NCBI GenBank assembly: GCA_022825265.1
Contig: JAJDXE010000011.1
Location: forward strand, 1 to 64,000
From: Dehalococcoidia bacterium
GTDB taxonomy: Bacteria; Chloroflexota; Dehalococcoidia; Bin125
Direction: 5' to 3'
Length of the DNA: 64,000 nt
A program made the position numbers and the translations under genes. Under the pieces are notes generated by a model. That model was given only the letters and a program-made list of their open reading frames with translations, had not been told where the DNA came from and made no database searches. Below are positions 27,912 to 38,063 of this stretch, one piece after another. Within the stretch, counting starts at the first letter, position 1. Every line of letters begins with the position of its first letter.

Positions 27912-29621
27912 ATGTCCGTCACTCGAATGTCTGCGCTGTTCGGTCGCACATTGCGTGAGGCACCTGCCGACGCCGACTCGGCCAACCACCAGTTGTTACT
28001 GCGCAGCGGTTTGATCGTCCAGTTGGCAGCCGGCGTCTACTCTTTCCTGCCGCCGGCTTGGCGGACGCTACTCAAGATCGAGCAGATCATCCGCGAGGAG
28101 ATGGAAGCGGCAGGCTCGCAGGAAATGCGCATGCCCGCGATCCAGCCTCGCGAGCTGTGGGAGGAGTCGGGCCGCGCGGACTCCTATGGTCCGGTGTTGT
28201 TCAACCTCAAGGATCGCCGCGACCGCACGATGGTCCTCGCGCCGACGCATGAGGAGTCCGTCACGGACCTGTTCCGTAAGGTTGTGCAGTCCTACCGCGA
28301 CATGCCCCAGAGCGTCTTCCAGATGCAGACCAAGTTCCGCGACGAGCCACGTCCACGCGGCGGACTGGTGCGCGTCCGCGAGTTCATCATGAAGGACGCC
28401 TACACCTTCGACGTGGACGACGATGCCTTCCAGCTCAACTACCTCGCGATGCGCCAGGCCTACTACAACGTCTTCGAGCGCTGTGGCGTCCCCGTGGTGG
28501 CCGTGCAGGCCGACTCCGGCGCGATCGGCGGTAAACAGTCGGAGGAGTTCATCTTCCTCACCGAGATCGGCGAGGACAACATCATCCTCTGTCCATCCTG
28601 CGCTTACGCGGCCAACCAGGAGCGAGCGGAGTTCGCCCGCGGCGAAGCCGCCGGAACCGATGGTGCGCTTGAAGAGGTTGAAACGCCTGGCATCACCACG
28701 ATCGAGGGTCTTGCCGAGTTCCTCGACATTCCCGCTGAGACAACAGCAAAGGCTGCTTTTTTTCTCGTCGACGGCGAACCAACCTTCGCCGTCATCCGCG
28801 GCGACCTTGAAGTCAACGAACTCAAGCTGATGAACGCGCTCGACGCCTCGGAGATTCGATCACTATTGCCCGAAGAAGTCGAAAAGGCAGGCTGGGTCGC
28901 GGGTTACGCGTCACCGATCAGTGTCGACCCCGTGCGAGTCGTGGCCGACCCCAGCGTTGTCGACGCGGGTGGGCTGGTCGCAGGCGCAAATCGCGAAGGG
29001 TTTCATCTGCACAACGTCACCTACGGCCGTGACTGGACGGCAAGAACCATCGCCGACATTGGCATGGCTCAGCCAGGAGACTCCTGTGCCCAGTGCGGCG
29101 GCGACCTCGAAATGCATCGGGGAATCGAACTGGGACACATTTTCAAGCTGGGTACCCGCTACGCCGAGCCGATGGACGCCACCTTTCTTGACTCCGACGG
29201 TGAACGCCGCACGCCGATCATGGGTTGCTACGGGATCGGCGTAGAACGACTCATGGCGGCTGTCGTGCAGGCCAATCACGACGAACAGGGCATCATCTGG
29301 CCTCGCTCGGTCGCGCCCTTCGACGTCCACATCGTCCCCCTCGGGGGTAGCGGCGACGTAGCATCGGCGGTCTCCGAGGTCGAATCCGCACTCTCCGGCA
29401 AGGGACTGAACGTCCTCACCGACGACCGCGAGGAGCGTGCCGGGGTCAAGTTCAATGACGCCGATCTGCTCGGCGCGCCGCTCCGGATCACGATTGGCGC
29501 GCGTGGACTAAAGCAGGGGCAAATCGAGCTCAAACTGCGGTGGGATGCGGAGGCCACTTCGGTTCCGCTGGGTGACGCTGTCGCTTCGGCGGAGGATGCG
29601 CTGGCCTCGCTCGATCGCTGA
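27912..29621 (+). CDS. proS: Prolyl-tRNA synthetase
   Basis: LLRSGLIVQLAAGVYSFLPPAWRTLLKIEQIIREEM, LAPTHEESVTDLFR, GCYGIGVERLMAAVV. Confidence 0.97.
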   Translation: MSVTRMSALFGRTLREAPADADSANHQLLLRSGLIVQLAAGVYSFLPPAWRTLLKIEQIIREEMEAAGSQEMRMPAIQPRELWEESGRADSYGPVLFNLKDRRDRTMVLAPTHEESVTDLFRKVVQSYRDMPQSVFQMQTKFRDEPRPRGGLVRVREFIMKDAYTFDVDDDAFQLNYLAMRQAYYNVFERCGVPVVAVQADSGAIGGKQSEEFIFLTEIGEDNIILCPSCAYAANQERAEFARGEAAGTDGALEEVETPGITTIEGLAEFLDIPAETTAKAAFFLVDGEPTFAVIRGDLEVNELKLMNALDASEIRSLLPEEVEKAGWVAGYASPISVDPVRVVADPSVVDAGGLVAGANREGFHLHNVTYGRDWTARTIADIGMAQPGDSCAQCGGDLEMHRGIELGHIFKLGTRYAEPMDATFLDSDGERRTPIMGCYGIGVERLMAAVVQANHDEQGIIWPRSVAPFDVHIVPLGGSGDVASAVSEVESALSGKGLNVLTDDREERAGVKFNDADLLGAPLRITIGARGLKQGQIELKLRWDAEATSVPLGDAVASAEDALASLDR

Positions 29622-29789
29622 GCGCCCTGATAGCCACTTGATATTGGCCCGGTTCGCGACCCGGTCGGCGTGTATAGTCAGGGGTGTGGATGTCGGGTGG
29701 GGGTCGGGCTGCCCTGTCTGATCCTGCGCGACTCGCACGGATCGATCAACACAGCGCTTCACAGGTTCTCGGAACATGAAGACTGCCCC

Positions 29790-31253
29790 ATGAAAACCGA
29801 TTTTTTGCTTGCCATCAAGCAGTTGCATTCCGACAAGAACCTTGACGACGACGTGATCTTCCATGCCGTCGAGCGAGGCATGGCCGCCGCCGTCAAGCGC
29901 CGCTACGAACTGCCCGGCAACGTGATCGTCACCATCGACCGCTACGACGGCAGCATGGAGGTCTGGTCGGAACGCGAGGTCGTCGAGATCGAAGAAGACA
30001 TCGCCGATCCCGATCTGCAAATCGAACTCGATCGCGCCCGCTTGAGCGATCCGGCCATGCAAATCGGCTCAACGCTTCGAGAAAAGCACGACATCGAAAA
30101 CGTCGGCGGTCGAATCGAAGCGCAGACCGCGAAGCAGGTCGTCCTCCAGGCCTTACGAGAGGCTGAGCGAGAAGCCGTCTTCGCCAAGTACTCGGGTGAA
30201 GAAGGCGGCATCATCAGCGGCGATGTCCAGCGTGTCGAACCGCATCAGGTCATCGTCGAGCTCGGCGACCACACCGAGACCGTCATGCCGGCCCAGGAAC
30301 AGGTGCGTATGGAGCGTTACCGCACCGGCCAGCGAGTCAAAGCGATCATGGTCGAAGTGCTGCGCGCCAACAAGGGCCCGCAGATTGTGATCTCGCGGTC
30401 GCGGCCCGAGTTCGTGCGCAGGCTGTTCGAGATTGAGGTCCCGGAAATTACCCGTGGGGTGGTTGAGATTCGCGGCGTCGCCCGCGAGGCCGGACACCGC
30501 ACCAAGATCGCCGTCTGGTCGCGACAGACCGGCGTTGATCCGGTCGGCAGTTGCATCGGCATGCGCGCAATGCGGATCCAGAACATCGTCAATGAACTCC
30601 ACGGCGAGCGCGTGGACGTGATCCAGTGGGATCGAGATCCACGCCGCTTCGTCGAGCACGCGCTCAGCCCCGCGCAGATCCTCGCCGTTCGCATCGACCC
30701 TGAGACCAACACCGCTGAATGTGCGGTCCCCGACATGCAGCTCAGCCTCGCCATCGGGCGAGAGGGACAGAATGCGCGGCTAGCAGCCCGGCTCACCGGC
30801 TTCCGTATCGACATCAAGCCGCAGACCGTGGCTGAGCGGATGCAGCAGGAAGGCCGCGGGCCGTTCGCACCGCAGGTCGAAATCGAGCTCGAACCGGATC
30901 CGGTACCTGAGCCCGAACCGGTTCGCACTGCGCCTCCCATGGAACAGCCAATCGCCGCGGCGCCCCCGACACTGGTTGTCGAGCCCGAGCTGGTGGCGAC
31001 TTCTACGCCAGTGGAAGAGCCGGAAATCGTCGAGGAGGAGCCAGAACTCGAACCGGTTCTGCAGGCCACGGAGATCGCTCCGGCGGCCCGAGACGATGGT
31101 CAGATTCGCTTCGCCGAAGACGTGCTGCGCCGCGAGCAAGAACAGCAACAACAGCGCGACCGCCGACGCCGTCGACCTCGCTACCACGAGAGCGACGAAG
31201 GCCTCGAGGACGATCCATACGCGGAATACCTCGAGTTTGAAGAAGAGTTCTAG
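29790..31253 (+). CDS. nusA: Transcription termination/antitermination protein NusA
   Basis: MKTDFLLAIKQLHSDKNLDDDVIFHAVERGMAAAVKRRY; HRTKIAVWSRQTGVDPVGSCIGMRAMRIQNIVNELHGERVDVIQW. Confidence 0.95.
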   Translation: MKTDFLLAIKQLHSDKNLDDDVIFHAVERGMAAAVKRRYELPGNVIVTIDRYDGSMEVWSEREVVEIEEDIADPDLQIELDRARLSDPAMQIGSTLREKHDIENVGGRIEAQTAKQVVLQALREAEREAVFAKYSGEEGGIISGDVQRVEPHQVIVELGDHTETVMPAQEQVRMERYRTGQRVKAIMVEVLRANKGPQIVISRSRPEFVRRLFEIEVPEITRGVVEIRGVAREAGHRTKIAVWSRQTGVDPVGSCIGMRAMRIQNIVNELHGERVDVIQWDRDPRRFVEHALSPAQILAVRIDPETNTAECAVPDMQLSLAIGREGQNARLAARLTGFRIDIKPQTVAERMQQEGRGPFAPQVEIELEPDPVPEPEPVRTAPPMEQPIAAAPPTLVVEPELVATSTPVEEPEIVEEEPELEPVLQATEIAPAARDDGQIRFAEDVLRREQEQQQQRDRRRRRPRYHESDEGLEDDPYAEYLEFEEEF

Positions 31254-31327
31254 GGGCGTTCTTCCACGCTTCTGACCCCGTCTGTCGAGAACGCGGGTTC
31301 CAGCCCCGCGCAGTACGAAAGAATCAG

Positions 31328-31615
31328 ATGTCCGTCCGCAGTTTGTCGCCCCATTCACACTCGCCGCTTCGCCGCTGCATCGTCTGTCGAGAAACCGCAC
31401 CCAAACCGGACTTGCTCAGAATCGTGCGCCGACCAGACGGCAACGTCATGCTCTCCACGCATGAAGACGGGCGAGGCGCCTACGTTCACCCGTATCCCCA
31501 ATGCCTGACGACAGCGGCGTCGGACTCGAAGCACCTCGCTCGAGCGCTGCGCCAACCATTGCCAGTTACGGTCATTGACCGACTTCAGCAGCTCGCGGAG
31601 GCCCAACCCGCCTGA
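31328..31615 (+). CDS. ylxR: YlxR family RNA-binding protein
   Basis: RRCIVCRETAPKPDLLRIVRRPDGNV...GRGAYVHPYPQCL, between nusA and infB. Confidence 0.88.
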   Translation: MSVRSLSPHSHSPLRRCIVCRETAPKPDLLRIVRRPDGNVMLSTHEDGRGAYVHPYPQCLTTAASDSKHLARALRQPLPVTVIDRLQQLAEAQPA

Positions 31616-31661
31616 CCAAAACACACTGAACACTGACTGACCCTGACCAATCGGAGCAGCC

Positions 31662-33521
31662 ATGGCGACACAACAGACCATTCAGCAAACACCCGCGCCG
31701 GCGCCCGCCGAGAGCACCGTCCTGATTCCGCGCACGTTGACCGTGCGGGAACTCGCAGATCTGCTGGGCGACACCCCGGTCACGATCATCAAGACCTTGA
31801 TGACCAACGGCATCATGGCTAACGTCTCCGAAACGCTGGACTACGGAACGGCGGCCATCGTCGCGATGGACCGCGGTTTCGAGCCAGAGGAAGCTGGCGA
31901 TGTCGTGGCGGCCGAGGAAGCGCCGTCAACCATCGACATCCTCGGCGCCGCTGAGGAAGAGGAAGACGATCCCGCCGACCTGCGCGAGCGACCGCCCGTC
32001 GTTGCGGTGCTCGGTCACGTCGACCACGGCAAAACCTCATTGCTCGACTACATCCGCAACGCCAACGTCGCCGAAGGCGAGGCCGGTGGCATCACCCAGC
32101 GTGTCGGCGCTTACCAGGCGACCGCCAACGATCGCCTGCTCACCTTCATCGACACTCCGGGCCACGCCGCCTTCACCGAGATGCGCGCGCGAGGCGCACA
32201 GGCGACCGACATCGCTATCCTCGTCGTCGCCGCCAACGACGGCGTCATGCCGCAAACCCGTGAGGCGATCAGTCACATTCATGCCGCCGGTGTGCCCTAC
32301 GTCGTCGCCCTGAATAAAATGGACCTCGACAACATCAACCCCGACCGGGTCAAGGCCGCGCTCGCCGACGTCGAGGTCCAGATCGAAGAGTATGGCGGGG
32401 ATGTTCCGTTGGTGGCAGTTTCGGCCACGCGCGGCGATGGGATGAGCGACCTGCTCGACACGTTGCTGCTCGTCGCCGACATCGCCGAGTTCGCGGCTAA
32501 TCCCGATCGGCTTGCCGATGGCGTGGTGTTGGAGGCGGAGCTCGACCGTCGCCAGGGCCCGCGCACAACACTGCTGGTTCAGAAGGGCACGTTGCGACAG
32601 GGCGATTCCGTCCTCGTCGGGCAGACCTGGGGACGAATCAAGGCGATGACCGACTTCCGCGGCAATCGCATCCGCGAGGCTGGGCCGTCGACACCGGTCG
32701 TGGTTCTCGGCCTGCAAGATGTCGCCGACGCCGGAGACTCCTTCCGCGCCGTCGAGAGCGATCGCGAGGCCAAGCGCATCTACGGACAGGCTCGGCGTGA
32801 GCGCGAGGCGCGCGAAGCGCAAATGCAGCACTCGGCCACCCTCGACGCGTTGTTCGGTGAAATCTCCCGCGGAGACGTCTCCGCCCTCAACCTGATCGTC
32901 AAGACGGACGTGGTCGGCTCGGTCGAGGCGCTACGCGATTCGCTCGAACAGCTTTCCAACGAAGAGGTCACCGTAAAGGTCATTCACGCCGCCGCCGGAC
33001 CGGTCTCCGTGGCCGACGTCAACCTCGCCCTCGCTTCGGAAGGCCTCGTGATCGCATTCAGCACCCCGGTCGAACCCGGTGCCGAGCGTCTGGCCGAGCA
33101 GGAAGGCATTGAGATCCGCACCTACTCGATCATCTACGAGGTGATCGAAGAAGTGGAAGCGGCAATCAGCGGACTGCTCGAGCCCGTTCAGATGCAGGTC
33201 GTCGATGGACACGCCGAAGTGCTCCAGGTCTTCCCCATCCGCGGGCTGGGCAATATCGCCGGGTGCCGCTCGCTCGACGGTTCGATCCGCCACGACGCTC
33301 AAGTTCATGTCTATCGCGCCGGCGAGCAGATCGCGGAATCCCCGATTTCCAGCCTGCGACGCTTCCAGGACACCGTCCAGGAAGTCGACGCAGGTCAGGA
33401 GTTCGGTGTCGCACTGGCGCGCTTCGACGGCTTCCAGGCAGGCGACCAGCTCGAGTTCTTCCACATCGAGACGCAATCGCGGATCGTCCAGGGCGGCGAG
33501 ATCCGCAACGTGTCCCGCTAG
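31662..33521 (+). CDS. infB: Translation initiation factor IF-2
   Basis: [56 protein letters not shown]. Confidence 0.97.
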   Translation: MATQQTIQQTPAPAPAESTVLIPRTLTVRELADLLGDTPVTIIKTLMTNGIMANVSETLDYGTAAIVAMDRGFEPEEAGDVVAAEEAPSTIDILGAAEEEEDDPADLRERPPVVAVLGHVDHGKTSLLDYIRNANVAEGEAGGITQRVGAYQATANDRLLTFIDTPGHAAFTEMRARGAQATDIAILVVAANDGVMPQTREAISHIHAAGVPYVVALNKMDLDNINPDRVKAALADVEVQIEEYGGDVPLVAVSATRGDGMSDLLDTLLLVADIAEFAANPDRLADGVVLEAELDRRQGPRTTLLVQKGTLRQGDSVLVGQTWGRIKAMTDFRGNRIREAGPSTPVVVLGLQDVADAGDSFRAVESDREAKRIYGQARREREAREAQMQHSATLDALFGEISRGDVSALNLIVKTDVVGSVEALRDSLEQLSNEEVTVKVIHAAAGPVSVADVNLALASEGLVIAFSTPVEPGAERLAEQEGIEIRTYSIIYEVIEEVEAAISGLLEPVQMQVVDGHAEVLQVFPIRGLGNIAGCRSLDGSIRHDAQVHVYRAGEQIAESPISSLRRFQDTVQEVDAGQEFGVALARFDGFQAGDQLEFFHIETQSRIVQGGEIRNVSR

Positions 33522-33535
33522 GCGTGGCAGTTGTC

Positions 33536-33961
33536 ATGGCACGTACGACACGACCCTATGCCGCCCGCGATGCCGGCGGCGTCGACCGCATGCAGCGGGT
33601 CAACGATCTCCTGCGCGACACAATTGCCGAAGTCGTGGCCCGAGAACTGAAGGATCCACGCCTCGACCTCGCGCTGCTCAGCGTGACCGAAGTCCGAGCC
33701 TCCAGGGACCTGCGCAATGCGACCGTTCTGGTGTCGGCCATGTGCGCTCCCGATGCGTCGGAAGAAGAACAGGCTGCCGCTGCCGAAGGTGCCGTGGACG
33801 CACTGACGCACGCCGCTCCCTTCATCCACCGAACGATTCGCCGTCGCCTGCATATGAAGCGCGTTCCCTGGCCCTCGTTTGAGTTGGACCTGAGGATCGC
33901 CGGCGCGGCCGAAGTCCAGGAGCGCATTCGGACGCTGGGCTCCGCTGGGCGTGACCTATGA
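33536..33961 (+). CDS. rbfA: Ribosome-binding factor A
   Basis: RMQRVNDLLRDTIAEVVARELKDPRLDLALLSVTEVRASRDLRNATVLVS, position infB-rbfA-truB. Confidence 0.92.
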   Translation: MARTTRPYAARDAGGVDRMQRVNDLLRDTIAEVVARELKDPRLDLALLSVTEVRASRDLRNATVLVSAMCAPDASEEEQAAAAEGAVDALTHAAPFIHRTIRRRLHMKRVPWPSFELDLRIAGAAEVQERIRTLGSAGRDL

Positions 33962-34875
33962 CCCGCCGACGCAAGGAGCGGCATCACCCCGGCGCCGTGT
34001 TCCTCGTCGACAAGCCCAAGGGCCCGACCTCACACGACATCGTGCGCGACATCCGCCGCTGGACAGGCCTGCGGCGAGTCGGCCATGGAGGCACGCTCGA
34101 CCCACTGGCCAGCGGCCTGTTGCCGGTGTTCGTCGGCGTTGCCACTCGCTTGAACGAATACCTCACGCCTTATCGCAAGTCATACGAGGCGACCCTCCTG
34201 CTCGGACAATCGACCGACACCGACGACAGCGAGGGCGAAGTGATTGCGAGCTCGCCGGTTCCGTCGCTCAGCGACGAGCAGATCGATGCGGCGCTCGAAC
34301 AATTCCGAGGCGAGATTGAACAAGTGCCGCCGCAATACAGCGCGGTCAAACGTGACGGTGTGGCGGCGTATCGATCGGCCCGTGCCGGAGAGCACGTTGA
34401 AATTGAGCCTCGGGCGGTCACCGTGCACCATCTGACCGCCACATCAATCGAGCTGCCATACGTCACGCTGGCGATGTCCGTCAGCACCGGCACCTATGTC
34501 CGCGCAATCGCCCGCGACCTGGGAGAAGCGCTCGGCTGCGGCGCCCACGTCACCGAAATGCGACGCACCGGTATTGGCGCCAAGTTGGCCGAGGACGGGC
34601 ACACACCCGAGGCGCTCGAAGCTGCGGCGGACGCCGACAACATCTGGTCGCTGGCGATCTCACCCGCCGAGCTCTTTCCCGACTGGCCGCACTTCCACCT
34701 GCACGGCGAGCAACTGAGACGGATCAAGCGCGGCCAGAAGATTCGCCACGCACCGGTCGACGGTTGGGACAAGGCCCTGGCGTTGAACTCGGAAAACCAC
34801 GTCGCCGCAGTGCTGCGTCGAGACGAACTCAGCGCCGCCACCTGGCAGCCGGAAAAAGTCCTCGCGGCTGGCTAG
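33958..34875 (+). CDS. truB: tRNA pseudouridine(55) synthase
   Basis: GAVFLVDKPKGPTSHDIVRDIRRWTGLRRVGHGGTLDPLASGLLPVFVG. Confidence 0.95.
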   Translation: MTRRRKERHHPGAVFLVDKPKGPTSHDIVRDIRRWTGLRRVGHGGTLDPLASGLLPVFVGVATRLNEYLTPYRKSYEATLLLGQSTDTDDSEGEVIASSPVPSLSDEQIDAALEQFRGEIEQVPPQYSAVKRDGVAAYRSARAGEHVEIEPRAVTVHHLTATSIELPYVTLAMSVSTGTYVRAIARDLGEALGCGAHVTEMRRTGIGAKLAEDGHTPEALEAAADADNIWSLAISPAELFPDWPHFHLHGEQLRRIKRGQKIRHAPVDGWDKALALNSENHVAAVLRRDELSAATWQPEKVLAAG

Positions 34876-34882
34876 AGCCTGG

Positions 34883-35185
34883 TCAGCCTGAGGCCGATTG
34901 ATCGTCAGGCATCGAGAACAGCAACGCGAGCGAATCTGATTCCGAGATCAGCGAATATGGCGAGTCCGCTTCCAGCAGAACGCCTTCGCCAGCCTTGAGC
35001 GTTGCATTGTCGTCGAGCGTGCCAATCGCGACTTCCCCTTCGGCGACGATCAGAGCCGTCGGGCCAGTGGTCTGGCGATTGAGGGCGCGCTGTCCAGCCG
35101 GAAGGCGGATCGCTTCCGAGGCCAGGTTCGTTGCCGAAGGGGAGAGCGCGCTGCTGGCACTTGCCTTGATGCGACGCAGCGACAT
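34883..35185 (-). CDS. Small cupin-like protein
   Basis: RLPAGQRALNRQTTGPTALIVAEGEVAIGTLDDNATLKAGEGVLLEADSPYSL, downstream of acpP. Confidence 0.55.
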   Translation of the reverse strand: MSLRRIKASASSALSPSATNLASEAIRLPAGQRALNRQTTGPTALIVAEGEVAIGTLDDNATLKAGEGVLLEADSPYSLISESDSLALLFSMPDDQSASG

Positions 35186-35187
35186 GA

Positions 35188-35451
35188 CTACGTGATTCCG
35201 GCGTTCGTGAGGTAGTCGAGTACGTCCTGAACGGTTCGGATCTCAGCCGCGTCTTCTTCGGGAATCTCCAACTGAATGTCGTCCGTGGAGAACTCTTCCT
35301 CCACCGCAATCGTGAGATCCACGATGTCGAGCGAGTCGGCATCGAGGTCATCGATCAAGTGGGCCTCGGGCATGACCTTGTCGAGGGGCTGTCGAAGTTG
35401 GTCGGCTACGAGTTGGCAGACCCGGGACTGCAAGCTGGTGTCGTCGGACAT
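35188..35451 (-). CDS. acpP: Acyl carrier protein
   Basis: DDLDADSLDIVDLTIAVEEEF phosphopantetheine site. Confidence 0.93.
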   Translation of the reverse strand: MSDDTSLQSRVCQLVADQLRQPLDKVMPEAHLIDDLDADSLDIVDLTIAVEEEFSTDDIQLEIPEEDAAEIRTVQDVLDYLTNAGIT

Positions 35452-35520
35452 GTGGCGGCTCCCATCTAGCGAATCACAGGGCTGTTAGATGTCTGCCGGA
35501 TGTGAAAGCAAGGTTAGCGG

Positions 35521-36795
35521 TCAGTTGTCGACCCGAGAGAGCGCCACGACGCCGTTCTGTCCACCGAAACCGAAGCCGTTGACCAGTGCGACATTCAGAC
35601 CACAGTCCCGCGCTTCATTGGGGACATAATCCAGGTCGCACTCCGGATCGGGAGTCTCGTGGTTGATCGTCGGCGGCAGCACGCCGTGGTACAACGCCAG
35701 CGCGGTTGCTGCGCCGGAAAGCGCGCCTGCCGCGCCCATCAGATGCCCGGTCATCGATTTCACCGAGGAAACCGCCAGGTCGTCGGCATGGTCGCCGAAA
35801 ACAGTGCGAATCGCACGAGTCTCGATCGCGTCATTCAGTGGCGTCGAGGTCCCGTGCGCGCAAATGTAACCAATCTCCTCGGGATTCAGGCCCGAGTTGC
35901 GTAGGGCTGCGGACATCGCCCGAGCCGCCCCGTCGCCTTCCGGATCCGGAGCCGTGATGTGATACGCATCGGCGGTCCGACCTCCACCAAGCACCTCTGC
36001 ATAGATCCGCGCGTCACGGGCCCTCGCACTGGCCAGAGACTCTGTCACGCACACAACGGCGCCTTCACCGAAGACAAAGCCGTCTCGATCCATATCAAAC
36101 GGCCGGGAGGCAGCCTCGGGATCGTCGTTGCGCCGCGAGAGCGCCTGCATGTTTGCCAACCCGGAGATACCCAATGCCGAGACATTCGACTCCGTACCGC
36201 CGGTCAGCGCAACATCGGCCTCGCCGCCCAGCAGCACCTGCCGGCTGTCGATGAACGCATAAATGCTCGCCGCGCAGGCAGCCAGGGATGTGAGCGCCGG
36301 TCCACGAAGGCCGAGCTCGATCGAGACCTGGCAGGATGCCATGTTCCCGGCCATCATCGGCACAAACATCGCCGAGACGCGCCCGGGCCCCTTGCTGTTC
36401 AGGACTTCCGTCTGCTGGGAGATCGTCGTCACCCCACCGCCACCGGTGTTGATCACGGCCGCGACGCGTTCGGAATCGTGGGCATCGAGATCCAGTCCGG
36501 CGTCCTCCACGGCGAGGCGAGCCGCCGCTACGCCGAGTTGCGCAAACCGCGCCATCCGACGAGCCGACTTGTTCTCCATGTATTCGGACGGTTGGAACTT
36601 AGGGATATCCGCCGCAATCTGGACTTTCAGCCCCGCCTCGACCAGTTCCGGAACCCGTCGCGCGCCGGATCGACCGTGCTTGAGCGAGTCCCAGAAATCG
36701 TCGACGCCCACGCCGATCGGAGTCACGGGGCCAATCCCCGTGATTACGATGCGCTCTTCGGGCGGACGCTCGGTGGGTCTGATGCGGCCGCTCAC
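35521..36795 (-). CDS. fabF: Beta-ketoacyl-ACP synthase II (paralog 1)
   Basis: IVITGIGPVTPIGVGVDDFWDSL, LAACAAS, CAHGTSTPLND, KSMTGHLMGAAG. Confidence 0.93.
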   Translation of the reverse strand: MSGRIRPTERPPEERIVITGIGPVTPIGVGVDDFWDSLKHGRSGARRVPELVEAGLKVQIAADIPKFQPSEYMENKSARRMARFAQLGVAAARLAVEDAGLDLDAHDSERVAAVINTGGGGVTTISQQTEVLNSKGPGRVSAMFVPMMAGNMASCQVSIELGLRGPALTSLAACAASIYAFIDSRQVLLGGEADVALTGGTESNVSALGISGLANMQALSRRNDDPEAASRPFDMDRDGFVFGEGAVVCVTESLASARARDARIYAEVLGGGRTADAYHITAPDPEGDGAARAMSAALRNSGLNPEEIGYICAHGTSTPLNDAIETRAIRTVFGDHADDLAVSSVKSMTGHLMGAAGALSGAATALALYHGVLPPTINHETPDPECDLDYVPNEARDCGLNVALVNGFGFGGQNGVVALSRVDN

Positions 36796-38063
36796 TCGTC
36801 GTAGCGCTTCAGCAGCACGGCGGCGTTGTGACCACCCAGGCCAACCGAGAACGAGAGCGCTGCCTCAGTGTGCAGTTCGCGTGCTTCGTTGGGAATCACG
36901 TCAAGGTCCAGTTCCGGATCGGGAGTCTCAAAATTCAATGTTGGCGGCGCGATGCCTTCCTTCAGCACCATGGCCGAGACAATCACTTCCAGCGCACCCG
37001 AGGCCCCCATCATGTGTCCAGTGGCCGGCTTGATCGACGAGAGCGAGAGATCGTTGGCGTGCGCGCCAAACATCCGCTTTAAGGCCGTGACCTCAACTTG
37101 GTCGCCAAGTTTGGTAGCAGTGCCATGTGTCGAAACATATCCGATGCTCTCAGCATCGATTCCCGACTCCTCCATTGCCTGCTGCACACTCACCATCAAT
37201 CCGCGTCCATGTGACTCAGGCTGCGCAATGTCATGCGCATCGTTGGCCGAACCACCGCCAATCACCTCGGCGTAGATCGGCGCACCCCGCTCGAGCGCAT
37301 GGTCGAGGTCTTCAATCATCATTGCCGCCGCGCCCTCGCCTGGGACGAATCCGTTGCGATGCAAATCGTACGGTGCGCATGAAGTCGTCAGCGGTTCCGC
37401 CGGAGTGGCGAGCACACCCATGCGCTCGAAGCAGATGTGGAATAGAGGCAGGATGATCGCCTCGGATCCGCCAACCAGCAGGGCATCGGCGCGGCCGGCC
37501 TTGATGTGCAACAGACCATCCGCGACCGCATTCGCGCCGGTCGCGCAGGCCGACGTCGGAGAGTAGTTCGGTCCAGTCGCGCCGGTAGCGATCGACAGAT
37601 GGCCCGACGCCGCATCGGCAATCAGATTGGGCATGGCAAACGGCGACACGCGCCGAGCCCCGCGGTTAACCAGCGTGTCCTGCCAGCGCGTGACCAGTTC
37701 CATCCCGCCGCCACCCGAGCCGAAGATGATCCCCACGCGATGTTGATTGTCCTCGGTCACTTCCAGGCCCGAATCCGCCAGCGCCTCCAGGCCCGACACC
37801 ATTCCATACTGGGTGTTCAGATCCATGTGCCGAAGTGCCTTGGCGTCGGGTAGCAGCGGCTCGGGATCCCAATCCTTGACCTCAGCCGCAATCGGCGTCT
37901 TGACGCCCCATTGCTCAGGATCGAATCGTTCAATCCGACCAACGCCGCTCTCTCCGCCGACCAGATTGCGCCATGTCGTCGGCATGTCATTGCCGACGGG
38001 TGTCACGGCTCCAACGCCGGTGATCACCACGCGGCGCTCTGACGAAGACGAGTGCTGGGCCAC
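36792..38063 (-). CDS. fabF: Beta-ketoacyl-ACP synthase II (paralog 2)
   Basis: VVITGVGAVTPVGNDMPTTWRNLVGGESGV, TSACATGANA, STHGTATKLGD, KPATGHMMGASG; GTG start overlapping fabD stop assumed. Confidence 0.93.
   Translation of the reverse strand: MAQHSSSSERRVVITGVGAVTPVGNDMPTTWRNLVGGESGVGRIERFDPEQWGVKTPIAAEVKDWDPEPLLPDAKALRHMDLNTQYGMVSGLEALADSGLEVTEDNQHRVGIIFGSGGGGMELVTRWQDTLVNRGARRVSPFAMPNLIADAASGHLSIATGATGPNYSPTSACATGANAVADGLLHIKAGRADALLVGGSEAIILPLFHICFERMGVLATPAEPLTTSCAPYDLHRNGFVPGEGAAAMMIEDLDHALERGAPIYAEVIGGGSANDAHDIAQPESHGRGLMVSVQQAMEESGIDAESIGYVSTHGTATKLGDQVEVTALKRMFGAHANDLSLSSIKPATGHMMGASGALEVIVSAMVLKEGIAPPTLNFETPDPELDLDVIPNEARELHTEAALSFSVGLGGHNAAVLLKRYDE

Noticed and set aside
29638-29678. 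TTGATA ... TATAGT promoter candidate before nusA
   Set aside because: Spacing between hexamers is about 29 nt, too long for a standard promoter; only the TATAGT is plausible.
31292-31310. T-arm-like hairpin CGCGGG-TTCCAGC-CCCGCG between nusA and ylxR
   Set aside because: Only a 7-nt-loop stem resembling a tRNA T-arm; no acceptor, D-arm or anticodon arm found, and C at position 57 is atypical, so no tRNA call.
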